Origin: a bacterium
GTDB taxonomy: Bacteria > Pseudomonadota > Gammaproteobacteria > Pseudomonadales > Moraxellaceae
Direction: 5' to 3'
NCBI GenBank assembly: GCA_029945725.1
Contig: JAQSDB010000008.1
Coordinates: 310,001-374,000 of the forward strand
DNA length: 64,000 nt
Position 1 is the first letter of the stretch, and every line of letters begins with the position of its first letter. Under the pieces are notes generated by a model that had not been told where the DNA came from, searched no databases, and saw only the letters and a list, made by a program, of their open reading frames with translations. Of the stretch, positions 58,077-64,000 are shown in pieces. The position numbers and the translations under genes were made by a program.

Positions 58077-58748
58077 TTAACGCACCTGGGCCAGCTCGGC
58101 GCGCATCTGGCGGATCACTTCCGCATAATCCGGCGTATTGAAAATCGCCGAGCCGGCAACAAAAGTATCGGCACCGGCAGCGGCAATCTCGCGAATGTTT
58201 TTCACACCCACGCCACCATCCACTTCCAGGCGAATCGGCAAACCGCTGGCCGTGATGCGGGCACGTGCTTCACGCAGCTTCTGCAGCGTCGACGGAATGA
58301 AGGACTGTCCGCCAAAACCCGGATTCACGCTCATCAGCAGAATCATGTCGACTTTATCCATCACATAATCCAGATGATGCAGCGGTGCCGCCGGATTGAA
58401 CACGAGGCCGGCCTTGCAGCCGCCGGCCTTGATCAGCGCCAGCGAGCGATCCACATGATCCGACGCATCCGGATGAAACGTGATGTAGCTGGCACCGGCC
58501 TCGATGAAATCGCCAATCAGGCGGTCGACCGGCCTCACCATCAGGTGCACATCAATCGGCGCCGTCACGCCGTATTTGCGCAAGGCCTTGCAGACCATGG
58601 GGCCAATCGTGAGATTGGGCACATAGTGATTATCCATGACATCAAAATGAACAATATCGGCACCGGCGGCCAGCACCTTGTCCACGTCAGCGCCGAGGCG
58701 CGCAAAATCAGCAGAGAGAATCGAGGGAGCAATCAGGTAATCAGTCAT
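58077..58748 (-). CDS. rpe: Ribulose-phosphate 3-epimerase
   Basis: A 223-residue TIM-barrel metalloenzyme. [48 protein letters not shown] and [12 protein letters not shown] contain the metal His/Asp residues and catalytic Asp pair. It interconverts ribulose- and xylulose-5-phosphate. It follows murU by 76 bases on the same strand. Confidence 0.97.
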   Translation of the reverse strand: MTDYLIAPSILSADFARLGADVDKVLAAGADIVHFDVMDNHYVPNLTIGPMVCKALRKYGVTAPIDVHLMVRPVDRLIGDFIEAGASYITFHPDASDHVDRSLALIKAGGCKAGLVFNPAAPLHHLDYVMDKVDMILLMSVNPGFGGQSFIPSTLQKLREARARITASGLPIRLEVDGGVGVKNIREIAAAGADTFVAGSAIFNTPDYAEVIRQMRAELAQVR

Positions 58749-58824
58749 GTTCTTTCCTTGTCAGGCCCTGAGTCAGTGACCTTGAAATATGCCGTCTTGA
58801 AATAAACGTTTTTTCAAACAAGTG

Positions 58825-59523
58825 CTAAATGGCACCAGCACGAATTTTTGCATCCAGCTCCGCAAGACGCTGCGGGGTACCTACATCAACCCAGGGGCCG
58901 GAAAAATACTCGCCCGTGACCTGTCCCTCGGCAATGGCCGCGCGCAACAAAGGCGCCAGTGCGCGCTTGCCATTTTCCAGCCCGGCAAAGAGCTGCGGAT
59001 GCAGCACCGACAGGCCGGAAAAGGTAAAGCGTGGCTCGCCGTCAGCGCGCAGCGTGCATTCAATGCCGGCAAATACCGGCCCCTGCAGGGAAAAATCCCC
59101 GCCCTGGTTATGGTCCGGATTATTCACCAGCACCAGATGCGCCAGCTTTTGCATATGCGCAAAGCGGGTACGCAGCGGCGCGCAATCATGTCGCAGCCAG
59201 ATATCGCCATTCACCACGAGAAAGGGCTGCGTCCCCAGCAAAGGCAGGGCCCTGATAATGCCGCCTGCGGTTTCCAGTGGCTCGCCTTCATGCGACCAGC
59301 GAATGCGCGCACCCAGGGCCGCGCCATCCCCGAGCGCCGCTTCGAGTTTTTCGCCCAGCCAGGCGGTGTTGATGACAATGTCCGTGAAGCCGTCACGCAC
59401 CAGGTTTTCGATATGCCAGACAATCAGCGGCTTGCCCCCCGCCTCGAGCAGTGGCTTGGGCGTGTGATCGGTCAGCGGCCGCATGCGGGTGCCCAGACCG
59501 GCCGCCAGAATCATTGCCTTCAT
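58825..59523 (-). CDS. murU: N-acetylmuramate alpha-1-phosphate uridylyltransferase
   Basis: A 232-residue sugar nucleotidyltransferase. LAAGLGTRMRPLTDHTPKPL is the nucleotide-binding signature, FLVVNGDIWL holds the metal Asp and GPWVDVGTPQRL closes the protein. Together with AmgK, encoded just upstream, it returns recycled MurNAc to UDP-MurNAc, bypassing MurA; this gives intrinsic fosfomycin tolerance in Pseudomonas. ATG 59523 begins at the conserved MKAMILAAG; its ribosome site lies inside a long palindrome (59529-59647). Confidence 0.92.
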   Translation of the reverse strand: MKAMILAAGLGTRMRPLTDHTPKPLLEAGGKPLIVWHIENLVRDGFTDIVINTAWLGEKLEAALGDGAALGARIRWSHEGEPLETAGGIIRALPLLGTQPFLVVNGDIWLRHDCAPLRTRFAHMQKLAHLVLVNNPDHNQGGDFSLQGPVFAGIECTLRADGEPRFTFSGLSVLHPQLFAGLENGKRALAPLLRAAIAEGQVTGEYFSGPWVDVGTPQRLAELDAKIRAGAI

Positions 59524-59528
59524 CGTGA

Positions 59529-59647
59529 GGACACTCCAGAAAACGCGGATGCTGCGTTGCAAGGCGCGCTCCGCTCCTCATTTACTGGCGTGTAAACTCC
59601 GGTGCTCGCGCGCCTTGCGCCTTGCCTGCGCGTTTTCTGAAGCGTCC
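59529..59647. repeat. 119-base imperfect palindrome between amgK and murU
   Basis: Outer arms GGACACTCCAGAAAACGCG (59529-59547) and its complement at 59629-59647 match at 17 of 19 bases. A perfect 11-base inner arm, GCAAGGCGCGC (59559-59569) pairs with 59608-59618, and a central TTTAC/GTAAA hairpin is at 59581-59596. The whole could fold as one long hairpin in the amgK-murU transcript. The nested arms and conserved-looking centre suggest a REP/MITE-like dispersed element, but only one copy is seen here. Confidence 0.6.
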
Positions 59648-59677
59648 TGCGAGCAATAACCCTTACAGACAAAATCA

Positions 59678-60739
59678 TTAGGCCACCCAATGTCCCAATG
59701 TCTCTGCCGCTTCCGGCTTTTTCGCCAGATAGGCCGGCAGGATCACGCCGCGCAATAATTCAAACAGGGCATGCAGTTCTGCATGCGGCTGGATTTCTGC
59801 CAGCAGGTAGTTGAAGACAACCGGGATGTCATCAAGATAGCCATGCTTGCCGTCACGAATACTGAGGCGGGCAAAAATCCCCACCACTTTCAGATGCCGT
59901 TGCGCCCCCATCCAGTCAAACCAGCGCATGAACGTCCTGTCATCAACATCCTGCAACTGTTTCTGCTGACGCAGCATGGCGGCAAACTCGCCAACCCAGC
60001 GCTGCACATCGGCCTGCGGCCATACCACGTAGGCATCACGCAACAGCGACACCAGATCATAGGTGACTGGTCCGGTGACGGCGTCCTGAAAATCGATCAC
60101 ACCAATGTCGTCATTGGCCAGCAGCATCAGGTTGCGTGAGTGATAATCGCGATGCACAAACACCCGGGGCTGTGCCAGCACGGCATCGGCAATCAGGGCA
60201 AAGGCATTGACGAGCACCGCCTCCTGTTCGGTATGAAGCGCGAGGCCGAGATAACGCGCCACAAACCAGTCACGCAGCAAACCCATTTCATCCAGCAGGC
60301 GTTGCCTGTCATACGGCGGCAGGGTGTAGCCTGGCACCTCGTCACAGGCCAGCAGATGCAGGAGCGCCTGCATCGCACGCCGGTAAAGGGCATCAACGCT
60401 GCCGGCGTTCAGCGCCGGGCGCAGCAGGGTATCGCCAAAATCCTCCAGCAGCATGAAACCCTGCTCAAAGTCGGCCGCCAGCACCTCGGGCACGTGTACG
60501 CCATGGGCGAGCAGGGCACGCGCAATCGCCACAAAAGGCCGCGAGTTCTCCTTCTCCGGAGGCGCATCCACGGCAATCAGGCTGCCCGCTTTCAGGGGCA
60601 GGCGAAAATAGCGGCGGAAACTGGCATCGCCGGACACCACAAGCAAATCGCCGGTGGCGCAAAGATCCGGGCGCTCCCGTCCCAGCCAGTCAATTGCCCA
60701 GGCTTGCAGCGCCATCGCGCGCTGGTCTACACCTTCCAT
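59678..60739 (-). CDS. amgK: N-acetylmuramate/N-acetylglucosamine kinase
   Basis: A 353-residue aminoglycoside-phosphotransferase-fold kinase. GDASFRRYFRLPL is the N-lobe, FVHRDYHSRNLML is the catalytic loop with its Asp, and IGVIDFQDAVTGPVTYDL holds the metal-binding Asp. It phosphorylates the anomeric position of MurNAc for MurU. ATG 60739 has GGAGA about eight bases upstream; the longer start at 60811 would run into the divergent lptD promoter. Only 78 bases separate it from the lptD start. Confidence 0.92.
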   Translation of the reverse strand: MEGVDQRAMALQAWAIDWLGRERPDLCATGDLLVVSGDASFRRYFRLPLKAGSLIAVDAPPEKENSRPFVAIARALLAHGVHVPEVLAADFEQGFMLLEDFGDTLLRPALNAGSVDALYRRAMQALLHLLACDEVPGYTLPPYDRQRLLDEMGLLRDWFVARYLGLALHTEQEAVLVNAFALIADAVLAQPRVFVHRDYHSRNLMLLANDDIGVIDFQDAVTGPVTYDLVSLLRDAYVVWPQADVQRWVGEFAAMLRQQKQLQDVDDRTFMRWFDWMGAQRHLKVVGIFARLSIRDGKHGYLDDIPVVFNYLLAEIQPHAELHALFELLRGVILPAYLAKKPEAAETLGHWVA

Positions 60740-60817
60740 TACAAAATCTCCTAGCCCGGTCAAAACAAGTTGCCTATTATCCGGCAACTTCGCGTCACTA
60801 CCAGCCTGCATTTACTC

Positions 60818-63181
60818 ATGTCCTCTTATCCGCACGCCCTGCTCTCGCTGGTGCTTCTGGTACCGCTTGCCGCCTCTGCGGAGGCTGCAGATACCAGCCG
60901 GACACGTCTCGGCTGGACCAGCCGCGAGCAAATCAATGCCCTGCCTGCGGCCGAGCGCCCCAAACTCGACCCCACTTGCCCCGGCACCTGGATCACCCCC
61001 ATCGCAGCGAACGTCAAGATTGCCGACCCCACACTCAGCAATATCGAGGTGCAGGCCGAGGACGTGCATTACGATTCCAGCGGCACCTCGACCCTCATGG
61101 GGCATGTCAGCATCCGCCAGCCCGGGCGCCAGATTGACGCCGACAATGCCGAGCTGACCCAGGACCAGAATCAGGGGCTGTTTCGCGGCAACATCATGAT
61201 TGCCGAGCCCGGCCTGCTGCTCACCGGGGACCAGGCCGAGTTCGACTTCAGCACCCAGCACGCCCGCATCGAGCGCACCGAGTTCGTCTCCAGTGCCATC
61301 CATGCCCATGGTCGTGCCGACCGCATTGTCCGCAACGAAAAAGGCCTGATCACCATCGCCCGCGGTGAATACTCCACCTGCCCTCCGGATGCCCGCACCT
61401 GGTATTTCGTGGCGCGCAACATCCGCCTGAATCAGGAAAGCGGCCGCGGTGAGGTCCGAAATGCTGTGCTGCACCTCATGGACATACCGGTTCTCTATCT
61501 GCCGTATTTCAATTTTCCGATTGATGACCGTCGCCAGAGCGGCATGCTGACGCCGCGCTTCGGCAACACCAACGACGGTGGTTTCGATCTGGCGGTACCG
61601 GTCTACCTGAATCTCGCCCCGAACTATGATGCCACCCTGACGCCGCGCCTGATGACGCGCCGCGGCACCATGCTCGAAGGCGAATTCCGCTATCTGCTGC
61701 CGCATCTGGGGGAGGGCTCGCTGACCGGCGGCTACCTCCCCTCCGACCCGCTCTATGCCAATCTCGACCGCAGGAGCCTGACCTGGAAGCAGACCGGCAA
61801 CCTGACCCCGGCTTTGCAGCTCAAGACCAACGTCAACTATGTTTCCGACAATGCCTACTTCATCGACCTCGGCACGGATCTCAGCCTGACCAATACCACG
61901 TTCCAGGAACGCACCGGCGAACTCATCTACACCCGCGATGCCTGGACACTGACCAGCCGCGTCCAGGGTTTCCAGACCATCGATCCGCTGATTGTCGATT
62001 ACGACAAGCCTTATGCCCGCCTGCCGCAGTTATTGCTCGTGGGCAGCAAACCCAGCGCGCGCGGCTGGCAGCCCGGCCTGACCACCGAACTCACTTATTT
62101 TGAACGCACGATCAACGACAACTCCGGCCCCGAGGTCAATGGTGCCCGTTACCGTCTGGATCCTGCCCTGAGTTATGTCGTTGAATCCGGCTGGGGGCAC
62201 CTGACCCCGACGGCCAAGCTGCACACCCTGAACTACGAGCTCAATGGCAGTGGCGTACCCGGAGAGAATGCCCGGCGTGATCAGGCTGTTCCCAGTATGA
62301 GCCTTGATGGCGGCCTCGTGTTCGAGCGCGAGCAGGGCCGCTTCCTGCAAACCCTGGAACCGCGTGCCTTTTACCTGTATGCCCCCTACCAGGACCAGAG
62401 CGACCTGCCCAATTTTGATACCGCCAACACCACCTTCTCCTATCAGCAGCTGTTTCGTGACAGCCGCTTTTCCGGTGGCGACCGCCTGGATGATGCCAAC
62501 CAGTTTTCGCTGGGTCTGACCTCGCGCTTTATTGCCGGCGACTCCGGTGAAGAAATCGTGCGCGCGTCAGCCGGAGAGATTTTTTATCTGCGTGACCGCA
62601 AGGTGCGTCTTGATCCCAATGCCGCTATTGCCACCGACAAGACCTCCGGCCTTGCGGCACAACTGGCTGCCCCCATCGGCCGCGGCTGGAGTGGCACCGC
62701 TGATGCGCTGTGGACGCCCAGACTCGAACATTCATCGCAATACAGCGTGGGCTTCAATTACCTGCCGGAAACCCGCGACCGCCTCGCCAATCTGGGCTAC
62801 AGCTTTCGCCGCGACGATCCCGGTATCGGCCAGAAAGCCCTGCGTCAGGCCAGCGCCTCTTTTGTGCAGCCCGTCGGCATCAACTGGCAACTGCTCGCCC
62901 TGTGGCAATACGACCTGCGCGGCAGTGAAACCCAGGACTCGCTGCTCGGCATGCAATATGAGGCCTGCTGCTGGAAGGTACGCCTGTTTGAACGCCGTTT
63001 TCTCGCCGACCCCGACAACATCAGTCAGGGCTCGCAACGTCAACGCAGTGCATTTTTTATCGAAGTCGAACTGAAGGGGCTTGCCGGCATTTCCAGCGGC
63101 GTGAAAAACCTGCTCAGCAACAACATGTTCGGCTACAACCAGTTGATGAATAACAGCCAATCTTCCACGGAGTCACGCTGA
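60818..63181 (+). CDS. lptD: LPS-assembly outer membrane protein LptD
   Basis: A 787-residue outer-membrane translocon that inserts LPS. Signal peptide residues 1-23 (cleavage after ASAEA) precede an OstA/LptA-like beta-jellyroll (IEVQAEDVHYDSSGTSTLMG), then a 26-strand barrel. Four disulfide cysteines are visible: Cys54 in DPTCPGTW, one in EYSTCPPDART, and a CC pair in YEACCWKV near the C-terminus. ATG 60818 starts the signal peptide; TTG 60770 is rejected. Its stop shares bases with the surA start. Confidence 0.96.
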   Translation: MSSYPHALLSLVLLVPLAASAEAADTSRTRLGWTSREQINALPAAERPKLDPTCPGTWITPIAANVKIADPTLSNIEVQAEDVHYDSSGTSTLMGHVSIRQPGRQIDADNAELTQDQNQGLFRGNIMIAEPGLLLTGDQAEFDFSTQHARIERTEFVSSAIHAHGRADRIVRNEKGLITIARGEYSTCPPDARTWYFVARNIRLNQESGRGEVRNAVLHLMDIPVLYLPYFNFPIDDRRQSGMLTPRFGNTNDGGFDLAVPVYLNLAPNYDATLTPRLMTRRGTMLEGEFRYLLPHLGEGSLTGGYLPSDPLYANLDRRSLTWKQTGNLTPALQLKTNVNYVSDNAYFIDLGTDLSLTNTTFQERTGELIYTRDAWTLTSRVQGFQTIDPLIVDYDKPYARLPQLLLVGSKPSARGWQPGLTTELTYFERTINDNSGPEVNGARYRLDPALSYVVESGWGHLTPTAKLHTLNYELNGSGVPGENARRDQAVPSMSLDGGLVFEREQGRFLQTLEPRAFYLYAPYQDQSDLPNFDTANTTFSYQQLFRDSRFSGGDRLDDANQFSLGLTSRFIAGDSGEEIVRASAGEIFYLRDRKVRLDPNAAIATDKTSGLAAQLAAPIGRGWSGTADALWTPRLEHSSQYSVGFNYLPETRDRLANLGYSFRRDDPGIGQKALRQASASFVQPVGINWQLLALWQYDLRGSETQDSLLGMQYEACCWKVRLFERRFLADPDNISQGSQRQRSAFFIEVELKGLAGISSGVKNLLSNNMFGYNQLMNNSQSSTESR

Positions 63182-64000
63182 TGCGCGCTTTCCCGTTTCT
63201 GCTCGCCCTGATCCTGCTTGCACCGCAGGCACAGGCCGCCGTCACCCCCATCGACAAGGTTGCTGTCGTGGTGGATGACTCCCTCATCCTGCAAAGCGAA
63301 ATCGACAAACGCATCAAGGACATCACCTTCCAGTTCAGTCAGCGCAAGAGCCCGCTGCCGCCCGATGATGTGCTGCGCAAGCAGATCATCGAGCAACTCA
63401 TCCTGGAAAACCTGCAGCTCAATCTGGCAAGCCGTGCCGGCATTCGTATTGATGATGCCGAACTCAACACCGCCATCACCGAAATCGCCAGGCAAAACGG
63501 CACTACCCTCGCCGTTTTCCAGCAAAAACTGGATGCCACTCCCGGCAGCAGTTATGCCGAAGTGCGCGAGCAGATAAAGCGCGAGCTGATGATCAACAAG
63601 CTGCGTCAGCGTCGCATGCAGGACCGCATTCGCATCACCGACCAGGACGTACAGAACTTCCTGCGCTCGCCCACCGGCCAGGCTGAGCTCGCCAGCGAAT
63701 ACCGCCTCGGCCATATCGTCATCAACCTGCCCGACGAAGCCACACCGACAGCCATCGCCGCCGCCGAAGAGAAAATCAGGAAGGCGCAGGCAGAGCTCGC
63801 TGCCGGCAAGGATTTTGCGCAAGTGGCGGCCACCTGGTCCAATGCCGAAACCGCGCTGCAGGGCGGCGATCTTGGCTGGCGCAAGGCCGCACAATTACCC
63901 ACGCTGTTTGTCGAACCGGCCGAAAAACTGAAAATCGGTGAAGTCGCCGGCCCCTTGCGCACACCAGGCGGCCTGCACCTGATCAAGTTGCTGGACAAAC
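63181..64000 (+). CDS. surA: Peptidyl-prolyl isomerase/chaperone SurA (3' truncated by window end)
   Basis: The frame opens at ATG 63181 (TGATG overlap with lptD) and runs to the window edge without a stop, giving 273 visible codons of a family about 430 residues long. A signal peptide (residues 1-19, ending QAQA) is followed by the N-terminal chaperone domain (DKVAVVVDDSLILQSEIDKR), and by the first parvulin domain (YRLGHIVINLPDEA, GGDLGWRKAAQLP). It escorts outer-membrane proteins such as LptD through the periplasm, so the operon pairing is functional. Confidence 0.95.
   Translation, partial: MRAFPFLLALILLAPQAQAAVTPIDKVAVVVDDSLILQSEIDKRIKDITFQFSQRKSPLPPDDVLRKQIIEQLILENLQLNLASRAGIRIDDAELNTAITEIARQNGTTLAVFQQKLDATPGSSYAEVREQIKRELMINKLRQRRMQDRIRITDQDVQNFLRSPTGQAELASEYRLGHIVINLPDEATPTAIAAAEEKIRKAQAELAAGKDFAQVAATWSNAETALQGGDLGWRKAAQLPTLFVEPAEKLKIGEVAGPLRTPGGLHLIKLLDK

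Noticed and set aside
1-64000. CRISPR arrays, tRNA/rRNA genes, insertion sequences, prophage or integrase genes
   Set aside because: No spaced direct repeats, no tRNA-like cloverleaf and no transposase or integrase motifs were seen anywhere in the window.

Overview
The window comes from a GC-rich gammaproteobacterium. The evidence is a set of housekeeping genes in a pseudomonad/Moraxellaceae-like order: surA-lptD divergent from amgK-murU, then rpe-gph-trpE-trpG-trpD-trpC, crp, osmC, coq7, a HIT protein, glnA, glnE and ilvE. An outer-core-type sugar locus next to ilvE, with an ELM1-family gene and a polysaccharide deacetylase, resembles the OC locus of Acinetobacter. I therefore lean to a high-GC relative of the Moraxellaceae/Pseudomonadales; this placement is inference.

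Region 1 (1-21.7 kb, + strand) is a compact biosynthesis-and-export cluster. It contains a 2406-residue PUFA/enediyne-like iterative synthase (tandem nitronate-monooxygenase-like enoyl reductase, KS, AT, ACP, ACP, KR). A second 1488-residue synthase follows (KS, AT-like, DH, phosphopantetheinyl transferase). Then come a free ACP, a GT1 glycosyltransferase, an alpha/beta hydrolase, an O-methyltransferase-like protein and a condensation-domain-like acyltransferase. The cluster ends with a four-gene HlyD/ATPase/FtsX/FtsX exporter and a small membrane protein. The parts suggest a long-chain polyketide or unusual fatty acyl chain that is glycosylated, possibly methylated and acylated, and exported. 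The logic resembles heterocyst glycolipid synthesis (Hgl) plus DevBCA export. This is the strongest candidate for an undescribed system.

Region 2 (21.6-29.8 kb) is envelope-related. rsmE and waaA (Kdo transferase) lie on the minus strand, with a highly structured leader upstream of waaA. Divergent from them is a tightly overlapping + strand set: FAD oxidoreductase, LpxL-like acyltransferase, GT4 glycosyltransferase, MBOAT O-acyltransferase and an SGNH-like partner.

Region 3 (29.8-46 kb, minus strand) is one long run of mostly overlapping genes: glnE, ilvE, an ELM1 protein, a polysaccharide deacetylase, five or six glycosyltransferases, rfbBDAC for dTDP-rhamnose, and a fdt/qdt-type A-C-B set for a dTDP-3-acylamino-3,6-dideoxyhexose. 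Together they would make and attach the LPS/LOS outer-core or O-chain sugars. No Wzx, Wzy or WaaL is seen here.

Region 4 (46-64 kb) is housekeeping: glnA with a sigma-54 promoter, a TusA/PP-loop sulfur pair, HIT, coq7, a lipoprotein, osmC, crp, and the trp genes in the order trpE-G-D-C. The trp genes are preceded by a 15-codon leader peptide with three Trp codons. Upstream lie gph, rpe, murU/amgK (cell-wall recycling), lptD and the start of surA. A long imperfect palindrome sits between murU and amgK. No tRNA, rRNA, CRISPR array, insertion sequence or phage gene was found.
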